A stretch of 64,000 nucleotides of DNA. It comes from Neobacillus pocheonensis. GTDB taxonomy: Bacteria; Bacillota; Bacilli; Bacillales; Cytobacillaceae. The DNA lies in contig JAMQCR010000001.1 in the NCBI GenBank assembly GCA_023702235.1, positions 1,116,001 to 1,180,000 on the forward strand, read 5' to 3'. How positions within the stretch are numbered: position 1 is the stretch's first letter; each line of letters begins with the position of its first letter. This document shows positions 46,209-54,670 of the stretch, one piece after another. The translations under genes were made by a program, and so were the position numbers. The notes under the pieces are model-generated. The model saw nothing but the letters and a program-made list of their open reading frames with translations. It was not told where the DNA came from and searched no databases.

Positions 46209-47174
46209 CTAAAGAACGTGCTTAACTGCATCACTGTATTCTGCTGTAAGATTTTTGATGATTTGTTGGACAGGCAATATTTCCTTGATTTCGTCTACTC
46301 TAGCCCCTGCAAAAACAAGTCCGTTTTCTACATCACCAGAGACAGATGTCAGTAAAGAATCGAGAGTACAAAAACGGTAAGAACAATTTTTTAGGCAATC
46401 ATGGCATTTTTCGATTTTCAATTTGTCTGGTCCACTAATTAATTTGGTAAAATTATTTATAATCGCTCTACCTTGTAACCCAACGGTTGTTTTGACCAAA
46501 ACAGTATCCTCTTTTTTTGCATCCACATATTTTTGTTTAAAAGCGAGAGGAGCATCACATTCCTCACTTGCTACAAACCTAGTGCCCATTTGAACTCCTG
46601 ATGCGCCCATTCCAAGAGCTTTTGCAATATCACCGCCAGTCATGATTCCTCCCGCGGCAATGACAGGTATGGAAACTGCTTCAATAATCTCCGGTAGAAT
46701 TTCAAACATTGGTCTGTCCGTACCTAAATGGCCACCTGCTTCAAAACCTTCCACTACAACTGCTGCAGCACCTAGTTTTTCAGATATTCTAGCCAGTTTC
46801 GCAGAAGAGACTATAGAAATAACGGGAATACCAGTTTGTTTGCCCCAAGCATACATATCCCTTGAGATACCTGCACCGGATATAATAAAATCAACTTTCT
46901 CTTCGAGAGCAGCTTTCATTTTTTCAGCAAAATCATTCATAGCAAACAATACATTGACGCCAATAAATCCTACTCCACTCACTAGTTTCCTTGCTCTTCT
47001 GATATGGTCGCGCATCTCATCGACCGTTATTCCTGTACCTGAAATGATGCCGATCCCGCCAGCATTTGCTACCGCTGAAGCAAGTTTGCTTAATGATATA
47101 CCAACGCCCATACCACCTTGCATAATCGGAACTTTAGGCATCATATGACCTATTTTTAACTGAGGGAAGCTCAA
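46209..47174 (-). CDS. Nitronate monooxygenase (2-nitropropane dioxygenase-like)
   Basis: FMN-dependent TIM-barrel enzyme that oxidises propionate-3-nitronate and related nitronates. Motifs: KVPIMQGGMGVGISLSKLASAVANAGGIG, IGVNVLFAMNDF, FIISGAGISR, VVEGFEAGGHLGTDRPMFEILPEII (catalytic-type His), IPVIAAGGIMTGGDIAKALGMGASGVQMGTRF. A CxxC-type cluster (KCHDCLKNCSYRFC) follows. Start is uncertain: homologues begin near FPQLKIGHM, which fits TTG at 47174 with ACGGGG upstream; the frame is open to 47231. Monocistronic. About 321 residues. Confidence 0.85.
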   Translation of the reverse strand: MSFPQLKIGHMMPKVPIMQGGMGVGISLSKLASAVANAGGIGIISGTGITVDEMRDHIRRARKLVSGVGFIGVNVLFAMNDFAEKMKAALEEKVDFIISGAGISRDMYAWGKQTGIPVISIVSSAKLARISEKLGAAAVVVEGFEAGGHLGTDRPMFEILPEIIEAVSIPVIAAGGIMTGGDIAKALGMGASGVQMGTRFVASEECDAPLAFKQKYVDAKKEDTVLVKTTVGLQGRAIINNFTKLISGPDKLKIEKCHDCLKNCSYRFCTLDSLLTSVSGDVENGLVFAGARVDEIKEILPVQQIIKNLTAEYSDAVKHVL

Positions 47175-47360
47175 TTCAAAACCCCGTTTCCATTGATATA
47201 TTGATGGACTTCCTATGAATATTACCACCACAATTATGTAATGTATGTGATATTTGTTACCTGGTCATATAAATTGATAATATTATTTTGTATTAAATAA
47301 AAAAGAAATGGTGAAGACACAAGGGGCAACAATTTATCTCAACTTTTTTTAAAATATCTC

Positions 47361-47419
47361 TTGAAAAGCGCTTACATCCGGGCTATACTATTAATAAATC
47401 GATTTACTAAACCGATTTA
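47361..47419 (+). promoter_or_regulatory. Sigma-A promoter with cre site and two LacI-type operators (kgu-like operon)
   Basis: TTGAAA (47361) - 17 bp - TATACT (47384). The -35 box lies inside a cre-like sequence, TTGAAAAGCGCTTACAT (47361-47377), so CcpA would block it. Two 12-mers follow directly: TAAATCGATTTA (47395-47406, a perfect palindrome) and TAAACCGATTTA (47408-47419), period 13 bp. The same layout occurs at 51721. The operators are close to the PtxS core (AAACCGGTTT). Confidence 0.85.
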
Positions 47420-47462
47420 CTAAAAAGTATTTTATTAATTATTCGCTGAAAGGATCTTTCTA

Positions 47463-48242
47463 ATGACCAATGTAATTGTTCCGTTAAATGCCTTTGAAAG
47501 ATTAGAAGTTTTGAAGAATGGGCAGGTATCATTTATAAAGTTAATTGCTCAATCAGGGGCTTTTGGTGTTGAAATTCGCCGTGAGCTGCTACCAGAAAAA
47601 AATTTACAACTTGATATGATAAAAAGTGAGATTCAAAAATTCGGGCTCTTTACGGTATACTCTGCTCCAATCGAATTATGGAGAGAGGACTCTTCTTTAA
47701 ATAAAGAGGTTCTTTCGAAAGTTTTCAATGAAGCAAACGTTCTTGGAGCCAAGTGGCTAAAAGTATGCTTAGGGCATTATGAAAAAGTTAAATCAAGTAT
47801 GAAAGATCTAAAAAACTTCGCAAATGATCATCATGAAATTCAATTATTAATTGAAAATGATCAAACTCAATATGGAGGAAATGTAAAACATCTTAAGGAA
47901 TTTTTTGAAAGCGTGACTCAAAATGAAATACGAGTTTATATGACATTTGATGCAGGGAACTGGCTTTACACTAACCAAGATGCGGAATTCGCTTTAAGGG
48001 AACTGGCACCTTATGTGGTTTATCTCCATTTAAAACAGGTTGAAAATCAATGCGGGGAGCTTGTTACCATTCCCTTACACAATGGAGGGAACACTTTCTG
48101 GAAAAAAGCATTTGCAGAGCTTCCTATTAATATTGTGAAAGCGCTTGAATTTCCGATAGAGCCAAAGGAAAAAACAGCTGAGTATATAAGTTTTATTAAA
48201 GAACTTGCAAAGGAAAGTGAGGAAGTACCATGCAAAAGCTAG
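47463..48242 (+). CDS. Sugar phosphate isomerase/epimerase (KguE-like TIM barrel)
   Basis: 259 residues of the AP-endonuclease-2/xylose-isomerase-like TIM barrel family. Metal or substrate residues are expected in GVEIRREL, LLIENDQTQYGG (~130), MTFDAGNW (~163), YLHLKQV (~190) and KALEFPI (Glu, ~236). Followed by a PfkB kinase and an anion-symporter MFS gene. This order (epimerase, kinase, transporter, LacI regulator) matches kguE-kguK-kguT-ptxS of Pseudomonas 2-ketogluconate use. The enzymatic role of KguE itself is not settled in the literature I know. It overlaps kguK by 13 bp. First gene behind the cre/operator promoter. Confidence 0.72.
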   Translation: MTNVIVPLNAFERLEVLKNGQVSFIKLIAQSGAFGVEIRRELLPEKNLQLDMIKSEIQKFGLFTVYSAPIELWREDSSLNKEVLSKVFNEANVLGAKWLKVCLGHYEKVKSSMKDLKNFANDHHEIQLLIENDQTQYGGNVKHLKEFFESVTQNEIRVYMTFDAGNWLYTNQDAEFALRELAPYVVYLHLKQVENQCGELVTIPLHNGGNTFWKKAFAELPINIVKALEFPIEPKEKTAEYISFIKELAKESEEVPCKS

Positions 48243-49189
48243 ATGTGATTACCTTTGGAGAAGCAATGGCAATGTTTATTGCGGACCATCCTGGTTCATT
48301 ACATGAAGTCAACCAATTTACCCGTGAACTCGCGGGGGCAGAAACAAATGTAGCAATTGGGCTTGCTCGTCTTGGTTTAAATTCAGGGTGGATTAGTAAA
48401 GTAGGAAATGATGCTTTTGGGAAATTTATTATTGAAAGACTCAAAAATGAAAACGTTGACACTAGTCAAGTTCTAATCGATGATAACTATCCCACAGGAT
48501 TCCAACTAAAATCAAAAGTTTTAGCAGGGGATCCGGAAGTTCAGTATTTCCGGAAGGGTTCTGCTGCAAGTCATTTAAGTGTAGACGATTTTTATCAAGA
48601 ATATTATACGGCAGCAAGGCATTTGCATATGACTGGAATCCCATTGGCACTTTCGAAAGAAACGAGAGAGTTTGCAAAACATGCTTTATCTTTTATGAGG
48701 ATGCAGGGTCGGACGATATCATTTGATCCCAATCTTCGTCCAACACTTTGGTCAAGTAAAGAAGAAATGGTAAAGGTAACAAATGAATTTGCCTTTCAAG
48801 CAAACTATGTAATGCCTGGTATTGCCGAGGGAGAACTTTTGACAGGATTTAAACATCCAAGAGATATTGCTTCTTTTTACTTAGATGAGGGTGTAGAGCT
48901 AGTTGTTATTAAGTTAGGTGAAGAAGGGGCATTTTATAAAACACAAATAGGAGAAGGCACCGTTCAGGGATTCAAGGTTCAAAAAGTGGTAGATACCGTT
49001 GGAGCAGGCGATGGTTTTGCGGTTGGAGTAATCAGCGGTTTGTTAGACTGCCTCTCCATACATGACGCAGTTTTACAAGGAAATGCAATTGGTTCTTTAG
49101 CTGTCCAAGCACCTGGGGATAATGACGGCTATCCTACCAAGTGTCAGTTGCGCAACTATATAGAAAATAATTTACAGGGAGTGAAGTAA
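48230..49189 (+). CDS. PfkB-family sugar kinase (2-ketogluconate or KDG kinase)
   Basis: 319 residues. PfkB signatures: GEAMAMFIADHPGSLHEVNQFTRELAGAETNVAIGLARLG at the start and DTVGAGDGFAVGVISGLL (catalytic Asp in GAGD) near residue 265; FDPNLRPTLWSS and VIKLGEEGAFYK are typical of 2-keto-3-deoxygluconate and 2-ketogluconate kinases. Phosphorylates a keto sugar acid at C6. Translation is coupled to the epimerase (overlap) and the transporter starts one base after its stop. Confidence 0.85.
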   Translation: MQKLDVITFGEAMAMFIADHPGSLHEVNQFTRELAGAETNVAIGLARLGLNSGWISKVGNDAFGKFIIERLKNENVDTSQVLIDDNYPTGFQLKSKVLAGDPEVQYFRKGSAASHLSVDDFYQEYYTAARHLHMTGIPLALSKETREFAKHALSFMRMQGRTISFDPNLRPTLWSSKEEMVKVTNEFAFQANYVMPGIAEGELLTGFKHPRDIASFYLDEGVELVVIKLGEEGAFYKTQIGEGTVQGFKVQKVVDTVGAGDGFAVGVISGLLDCLSIHDAVLQGNAIGSLAVQAPGDNDGYPTKCQLRNYIENNLQGVK

Positions 49190-49190
49190 A

Positions 49191-50471
49191 ATGAAACAGA
49201 CAATTGCAAAACAAAGATGGCTCCGACTTATTCCAATCGCATTTATCACGTATAGTCTTGCCTATCTGGACCGTGCCAATTATGGATTTGGTGCAGCTGC
49301 AGGTTTAGCAAAGGATCTTCATATTACGCCAGGCATTTCATCATTATTAGGGTCACTATTCTTTTTAGGGTATTTCTTTTTCCAAATACCTGGCGCCCAC
49401 TATGCCGAAAGGAAAAGTGCAAAGATACTAATTTTCTGGTCTTTGATTCTTTGGGGGATACTAGCTTCAGCAACAGGCCTCATTACAAATATTAAAATTT
49501 TGTTTGTGATACGGTTTGCTCTTGGTGTTGTAGAAAGCGCTGTTATGCCAGCGATGCTTGTGTTTTTGAGTCACTGGTTTACGAAAGCTGAACGTTCACG
49601 TGCCAATACTTTTTTAATCTTAGGGAACCCGGCAACTGTTTTATGGATGTCAATCGCTTCAGGATATCTTCTTAAAGCATTTGGCTGGAGATGGATGTTT
49701 ATTCTAGAAGGTCTTCCGGCTGTGATTTGGGCGTTCATTTGGTGGAAAATAGTCAATGATAAACCGAAAGATGTGAAATGGTTATCCGATCAAGAAAAAA
49801 TGGATTTAGAACAACAGATGGAAAAAGAACAAGAAGGTTTAACACCTGTCAAAAACTATGGTGAAGCATTTAAATCAAAGCCAGTTATTTTGTTAAGCAT
49901 CCAATATGCATTATGGAGCATTGGTGTATATGGATTTGTGATGTGGCTTCCATCGATTATTAAAGCAGCGCCAAATATGGGCATTGTCGAAACAGGATGG
50001 TTGTCATCTGTACCGTATATTTTAGCTGTTATCTTAATGTTAGTCGCTTCTTATTTCTCTGATAAAACTTTAAACCGAAACGCTTTTGTTTGGCCATTCC
50101 TGTTAATTGGTGCAGTCGCGTTTTATATCTCTTATGCAATTGGAACCAATCATTTCTGGATTTCCTTTATCCTCCTAGTGATTGCTGGTGGTGCAATGTA
50201 CGCACCGTATGGACCATTCTTTGCCATTATTCCAGAAATTTTACCTCGTAATGTTGCTGGCGGTGCAATGGCTTTGATTAATAGCATGGGTGCTTTAGGT
50301 TCATTTGTTGGGTCCTATGTTGTAGGTTACTTGAATGGTACAACGGGAGGGTTCGGTGCTTCTTATATTTTCATGGCGGGTTCTTTGTTCCTTTCGGCTA
50401 TTTTAACAATCTGGGCAGTAAAAGCTGCAAAAAATCCTAGCAAAACATTTAATGTAAAAGTAAGTGCTTAA
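49191..50471 (+). CDS. MFS anion:cation symporter (KguT/hexuronate-type sugar-acid transporter)
   Basis: 426 residues, 12 membrane helices. SLAYLDRANYGFGAAAGLAKDLHITPGISSLLGSLFFLGYFFFQIPGAHYAERKSAK is the helix 1-2 signature of the ACS family that carries hexuronates, glucarate and 2-ketogluconate. Helix 11 region: PEILPRNVAGGAMALINSMGALGSFVGSYVVGYLNG. Proton symport of a sugar acid is expected. GGGAGTG precedes the ATG; it ends the first transcription unit, with a terminator at 50509. Confidence 0.87.
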   Translation: MKQTIAKQRWLRLIPIAFITYSLAYLDRANYGFGAAAGLAKDLHITPGISSLLGSLFFLGYFFFQIPGAHYAERKSAKILIFWSLILWGILASATGLITNIKILFVIRFALGVVESAVMPAMLVFLSHWFTKAERSRANTFLILGNPATVLWMSIASGYLLKAFGWRWMFILEGLPAVIWAFIWWKIVNDKPKDVKWLSDQEKMDLEQQMEKEQEGLTPVKNYGEAFKSKPVILLSIQYALWSIGVYGFVMWLPSIIKAAPNMGIVETGWLSSVPYILAVILMLVASYFSDKTLNRNAFVWPFLLIGAVAFYISYAIGTNHFWISFILLVIAGGAMYAPYGPFFAIIPEILPRNVAGGAMALINSMGALGSFVGSYVVGYLNGTTGGFGASYIFMAGSLFLSAILTIWAVKAAKNPSKTFNVKVSA

Positions 50472-50508
50472 AAAATCATTTGCTTGATAATCATAAATTC
50501 ATAGGATT

Positions 50509-50546
50509 AAGGGGATGACTGAACAAAAAGGTCATCTCCTTTTTTA
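50509..50546 (+). terminator. Terminator after the MFS gene
   Basis: AGGGGATGAC pairs (one wobble) with GTCATCTCCT, followed by T6. Confidence 0.85.
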
Positions 50547-50613
50547 ATAACTGGATTATCAGTGTATTTACCGCTAAAATGGAATCATTGAAACATTGAA
50601 AGAGTTGATACAT

Positions 50614-51594
50614 ATGGAAAGAGTCACAATGGCAGATGTTGCAAAAGAAGCAGGCGTATCCAAAAGTACCATTTCACAGTTTTTAAATAATCGCTTTGAA
50701 TATATGGGCGAAAAAACAAAAATCAAGATTGAAGAGGCGATATTTAAATTAGGGTATCAGCCAAATTATATTGCAAGAAGTTTAAAACAAAAGCGGACCT
50801 CCATGGTTGGAATTATTGTGGCTAACATTATGCATCGTTTTTCAACAGAGGTAAGTCGTGCGATAGAAGATTTCTTTCATAAACAAGATTTGCATGCCAT
50901 CGTTTGTAACGCAGACGATGACCCAGTGAAAGAAAAAATATATTGAAATGCTAAAGGCAAGCAGGTGGATGGCTCATTATATTTCCAACTGGAAAAAATA
51001 ATGATTTGTATAAAAGAATGATTAAGGAAGGATATCCAGTGGTATTTATGGACCGGAAAGTAATTGACCTTGAAGCATGTTCGGTTGTTACGGACAACAC
51101 GCAGTCTACTTATAGGGCAATTAAGGAACTTATTCATAGAGGACATCAGAAAATTGCTTTTGCTGTTCAACCACTCACGATTAGCACCCGTATAGAACGA
51201 TTAGAAGGATATAAAATGGCCTTACTAGACTCTGGCATTGAAATTAATCCTGATTTAGTTCTTGAAGCAAGTATTCCTGAAATGAAAAAGGGGCTGGATA
51301 GACTATTTTTATTAGAAGATAACCTTACCTGCCTTACTTGCAGGAAATGATCGTGTTTTTTTAGAGGTGGTAGAATTTCTACAAGAAAAAGGTATTAAAT
51401 TAGGTAAGGATATGGATTTAATTGTATTTGATAATATTCCTTTTGCCCATTTGATAGAGTCACCCATTTCATTCATTGTTCAACCAGCCTTTGAGATGGG
51501 TAGTAAAGCAGCAGAATTATTGTTCGGTCAAATTAATAAAACGGATGAAGGACCTAAAGAATTTGTTTTTCCAAGCAAGATTCTTTTCCGTTAA
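50614..51594 (+). pseudogene. LacI-family regulator of the sugar-acid regulon, several frameshifts
   Basis: HTH: MADVAKEAGVSKSTISQFLNN, with the hinge GYQPNYIARSLKQKR. The effector domain is split over frames: NADDDPVKEK, then (after indels near 50938, 50955 and 50970) LIIFPTGKNNDLYKRMIKEGYPVVFMDRK, DNTQSTYRAIKELIHRGHQKIAF, a further break near 51335 (an extra T), and LVEFLQEKGIKLGKDMDLIVFDNIPFAHLIESPISFIVQP to the end. Joined together it is a normal ~326-residue LacI protein. It lies between the two units carrying identical tandem operators, so it is their likely repressor, comparable to PtxS. Several indels close together could be poor local sequence or true decay. Confidence 0.82.
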
Positions 51595-51720
51595 TCATTT
51601 CCTCGTCATTCTTCGTATATATTGGGATAGCAATCGGTGGAAAACTGCCGGTTGCTTTTTTCATCTTCAAAGCAGAGTGGCATAGGCTGGAGAAAAAATA
51701 TTTCCTTTTGATTAATTGGA

Positions 51721-51781
51721 TTGAAAAACGCTTACAAATAGATTATAATTTTTTTATAAACCGATTTAGTAAACCGATTTA
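51721..51781 (+). promoter_or_regulatory. Second sigma-A promoter with cre site and the same two operators (HPS-PHI unit)
   Basis: TTGAAA (51721) - 17 bp - TATAAT (51744). A cre-like TTGAAAAACGCTTACAA (51721-51737) covers the -35 box. TAAACCGATTTA occurs twice, at 51757-51768 and 51770-51781, again with a 13-bp period. The ribosome site AAGGAGGAG follows at once. Confidence 0.87.
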
Positions 51782-51804
51782 TTAATTAAGGAGGAGTTTA
51801 CAAC

Positions 51805-52446
51805 TTGAAAATTCAATTAGCATTAGATCGTATGGAAATAGGAGATGCCATTCAATTAACAAGATTAGTGGAAAATTCTATCGACTGGATTGAGGTTGGA
51901 ACTTCTTTAATAAAAGAATATGGCGTCTCCAGTATTAAAGAAATAAAAAAGGCTTTTCCCACTAAAGTGATTGTTGCTGATATAAAAACGATTGATAACG
52001 CCCGCTATGAATTTGAAATGTGCTTTAATGCAGGGGCCGATGTGGCAACAGTAATGGGAGTATCTCCTTATGTCACGATTGATACCTGTATGGAGGTTGC
52101 CCGACGTTTTGATAGAAGAGTCATGATTGACTTATTAAATACCTCTGAAGAACAAAAGAAAGAGTTAATGAATTATAGTGAAGCGATTTTTTGTGATCAT
52201 GTAAGTAAGGATGAACAAGAGGAATCCGGGTCACGTAATCTCGGAGTGGACGAAGGTTTACTTTTTGCAGATTCCACCAGACAGATTGCTATCGCAGGAG
52301 GAATTACTTTGGAATCATTAGCAGCCTTAAAACAGAAATTAAATCCGTCGGTAGCGATTATTGGTTCCGCCATTACGCAAGCAAAAGACCCTGCAGATGC
52401 TGCAGCAAAATTTAAACAAGTGATATTTCACGTGGAAGGTGTGTAA
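51805..52446 (+). CDS. Hexulose-6-phosphate synthase / 3-keto-gulonate-6-phosphate decarboxylase-like protein
   Basis: 213 residues of the orotidine-decarboxylase superfamily. The barrel signatures are D8 (ALDR), E30 (IEVGT) and D59-x-K61-x-x-D64 (ADIKTID). At the site that separates functions it has H132-V-S-K135 (FCDHVSKDEQ): HPS usually has H-x-G-Y and UlaD-type decarboxylases H-R-S-R, so this protein is intermediate, with Lys in place of the decarboxylase Arg. D109 replaces the decarboxylase Glu. Family is certain; which reaction it catalyses is open. The operators suggest a role in sugar-acid breakdown. AAGGAGG precedes the TTG start. Confidence 0.8.
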   Translation: MKIQLALDRMEIGDAIQLTRLVENSIDWIEVGTSLIKEYGVSSIKEIKKAFPTKVIVADIKTIDNARYEFEMCFNAGADVATVMGVSPYVTIDTCMEVARRFDRRVMIDLLNTSEEQKKELMNYSEAIFCDHVSKDEQEESGSRNLGVDEGLLFADSTRQIAIAGGITLESLAALKQKLNPSVAIIGSAITQAKDPADAAAKFKQVIFHVEGV

Positions 52447-52449
52447 GAT

Positions 52450-52977
52450 ATGAAATTATCTTCGACAATTTTAAAAGAAATTGAAACCGTTCTTAGTCAG
52501 GTGGAGGAGGAAGAACTTCAAGAATTCGCTATTCGATTGCAAAAGGCAAAGCGGATCTTCGTTGTTGGTGAGGGGCGTTCCGGTCTCATGGCAAAGTCGT
52601 TTGCCATGAGATTAATGCATTTGGGAGCAGCTGTATTTGTTGTTGGAGAAACCATCACACCTTCTATTGGAGAAGGGGATGTTTTAGTAGCTGTTTCAGG
52701 TTCTGGAACAACGAAAAATGTAGTTTGGACTACAGAAAAAGCGAAGTCTATCGGCTACTCCGTTTTAGCTGTTACAACCAATACAGAGTCACCTTTAGCT
52801 GCTTTTTCGGGACAGATTCTTCATGTTCCCGCCGCGACAAAGTATCGTAGAGAGAATGAATTAATAACCATTCAACCTCTTGGCTCATTATTTGATCAAT
52901 GTGTGCATATTCTTTTTGATACAATTTGCCTTTTATTCAGTGAACTCAATCAAGTGGATCACGAACAAGGCCTTTAA
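52450..52977 (+). CDS. hxlB: 6-Phospho-3-hexuloisomerase-like SIS protein
   Basis: 175 residues, a single SIS domain. GEGRSGLMAKSFAMRLMHLG and VSGSGTTKNVVWTTEKAKSIG are the phosphosugar-binding loops, and ELITIQPLGSLFDQCVHILFD is the hallmark of PHI (catalytic Glu just before it). PHI converts D-arabino-3-hexulose 6-phosphate to fructose 6-phosphate. It starts 3 bp after the HPS-like gene and shares its promoter. Confidence 0.87.
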   Translation: MKLSSTILKEIETVLSQVEEEELQEFAIRLQKAKRIFVVGEGRSGLMAKSFAMRLMHLGAAVFVVGETITPSIGEGDVLVAVSGSGTTKNVVWTTEKAKSIGYSVLAVTTNTESPLAAFSGQILHVPAATKYRRENELITIQPLGSLFDQCVHILFDTICLLFSELNQVDHEQGL

Positions 52978-53032
52978 ACAGCATAGTAATTTAGAATAGG
53001 ATTATAGGATTTTAGATGCACTATATAAAAAT

Positions 53033-53066
53033 AGGACAGTCACGCACAGGCTTCTGTCCTTTTTTG
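53033..53066 (+). terminator. Terminator after the PHI-like gene
   Basis: AGGACAG pairs with CTGTCCT, followed by T5. Confidence 0.8.
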
Positions 53067-53177
53067 CTTTAGTTTATTAAGATTTACCTAGTTCCTTTTA
53101 CTTACCTCTTTTGGTAAATCGTCTTCATTTCCATTATATATGTTCATACAAAGTAGATGCCAATTTACATTAAAGTG

Positions 53178-53699
53178 CTAAAATCCAAATAATGCGCTGA
53201 CGATGTTTTTCTTTTTTGTTTTCTTTTTTGGTTTGTTTTGCTCAAATGTTAATGGTTCGATGAAATGGGGGTTTTTTAGTTCTTTAAGCTGACTTTGAAG
53301 AGTTTCTAGTTGGTGGCTTAATTCTTTTACTTGGATCTGCAGCTCTTCGATTTCATTTCGATGCTGTAGTAGTTGATAGGAAGCGACTGAATCAGCTTTC
53401 GCATATAGACTTAATTCTAATTCACTTACTTTTTTAAATAATTTTTCAAGAGCTTGATCATCTTCTACTACCTTAACAGCCCCTTTACGAGGTTTTTTCT
53501 CTTGCAATGGTGTAATTTCCTGAAGAATTGCTCCATTTTGAATTTGCTCCTGTATTTTTTTTAACACTTGAATATCTTCATTGTTAAAGAAATAATGGCC
53601 ACGTTCATTCCGTTCCATCGGCAATTTGAGCTGTTTTACCCAACGTTGAATTGTACTGGAAGAAACTCCCAATAATTTTGCTACTTCACTTGTATTCAT
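53178..53699 (-). CDS. racA: Chromosome-anchoring protein RacA
   Basis: 173 residues from the ATG at 53699 (MNTSEVAKLLGVSSSTIQRW), with GGGGGG upstream. The N-terminal MerR-like helix-turn-helix (KLLGVSSSTIQRWVKQLKLPMERNERGHYFFNNEDI) is followed by a coiled coil (residues ~90-145) and a very basic tail (KPKKKTKKKNIVSALFGF). RacA binds origin-proximal DNA and tethers it to DivIVA at the cell pole during sporulation. The N-terminus and length match B. subtilis RacA. In that species racA is switched on early in sporulation; I could not identify a promoter with certainty. Confidence 0.85.
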   Translation of the reverse strand: MNTSEVAKLLGVSSSTIQRWVKQLKLPMERNERGHYFFNNEDIQVLKKIQEQIQNGAILQEITPLQEKKPRKGAVKVVEDDQALEKLFKKVSELELSLYAKADSVASYQLLQHRNEIEELQIQVKELSHQLETLQSQLKELKNPHFIEPLTFEQNKPKKKTKKKNIVSALFGF

Positions 53700-53788
53700 A
53701 TCGAATCCCCCCATTGATTGAATAGGTCTTCAATTCACTATTAGTGATAAGCGTCAAACATTTCTTTTCTAATCGAGTTCATCTGCTA

Positions 53789-54670
53789 TTAGTTAGACCA
53801 GAACTTCCACCATTTCTTCTCTTTTGATGCAGCAACATCTCTGAAGCCTGATAACATGTTTTGAAAGGCAACTTCTCTTTGACTTATTTCATGACGGTAT
53901 TGTTCTCGCTCTTTGACAAGGTGTTCACGATCTTTTGAAATCGCCTCGGTAAGACTGTAGATTTCATTATTTGTAACATCCACGTAATGAGCTAACTCTT
54001 CAGTTGTTTCGGATAGCTGCTGGGAAAGTGTGAAAATTTCCTCAGATGTCTCAAGAGAAACATTCGTAATGCGGTTAGAAAGATACTGCAAAGAATCAAC
54101 TGTGTGTTCAGATGATTTTTCAATCGTTCCTGCAAGCTCTTGAATTCCAGCCTTTGTATTTTCTGTCGATTTGTAAATGGAATCGGAGATTGATTTAACA
54201 GTTAATAAAGTTCCTTTTGTAATCTCTTTTTTTACTTCGTCTAAAACCTCTTTTCGAACGACACTACGGATTTCGGCTTTTACCTCATTTAAGAAATTTT
54301 CCTTGTATGTATCCATCGCGTCGAAAAATTGATCTGCATTTTGAATCGCGGCTTTATCAGTAGGAATCTGACTCACTTCATTGGCTAGAATGGTGAATGA
54401 AGGTTCAGTATCCGGTATTTCATCAATAGCTTCACGTTCAGGCTCCAGCCTTTTTTGTAACCAATCCTTGATTACTTCAATTCCTAGTTTATTTGCGTAC
54501 ATTAGTTTGATTTCAAGAAGAAGATTAATCTCTAAATCTGTATAAATTCTTGCCCCTTGTTTTGTTCGGGGAATTTCGAGTAATCCATTTAGGTCTTTTT
54601 CCCACTGTCGGATTGTCCCTGGTGGTACCTTTATTTTTTTGGCAGCCTCTTTCATTGCATAGGGTTGCAT
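53789..54670 (-). CDS. MerR-type HTH protein with long coiled coil and aromatic basic tail
   Basis: 293 residues from the ATG at 54670, which has AAAGGA at the right spacing. Residues 1-65: MerR-like HTH (MKEAAKKIKVPPGTIRQWEKDLNGLLEIPRTKQGARIYTDLEI). Residues ~105-280 are long amphipathic helices resembling MCP-type or DUF3967 coiled coils (SISDSIYKSTENTKAGIQEL, ETSEEIFTLSQQLSETTEEL). The end reads KEKKWWKFWSN, a Trp/Lys amphipathic tail suited to membrane contact. Same strand, 90 bp upstream of racA and sharing its architecture. I infer a DNA-membrane or DNA-pole tether; it is not a classical MerR regulator. Confidence 0.7.
   Translation of the reverse strand: MQPYAMKEAAKKIKVPPGTIRQWEKDLNGLLEIPRTKQGARIYTDLEINLLLEIKLMYANKLGIEVIKDWLQKRLEPEREAIDEIPDTEPSFTILANEVSQIPTDKAAIQNADQFFDAMDTYKENFLNEVKAEIRSVVRKEVLDEVKKEITKGTLLTVKSISDSIYKSTENTKAGIQELAGTIEKSSEHTVDSLQYLSNRITNVSLETSEEIFTLSQQLSETTEELAHYVDVTNNEIYSLTEAISKDREHLVKEREQYRHEISQREVAFQNMLSGFRDVAASKEKKWWKFWSN

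Noticed and set aside
51805-52977. HPS-PHI pair as a plain formaldehyde-detoxification (RuMP) operon
   Set aside because: Possible by homology alone, but the cre site and LacI operators shared with sugar-acid uptake genes, and the altered specificity loop, make a sugar-acid role more likely.
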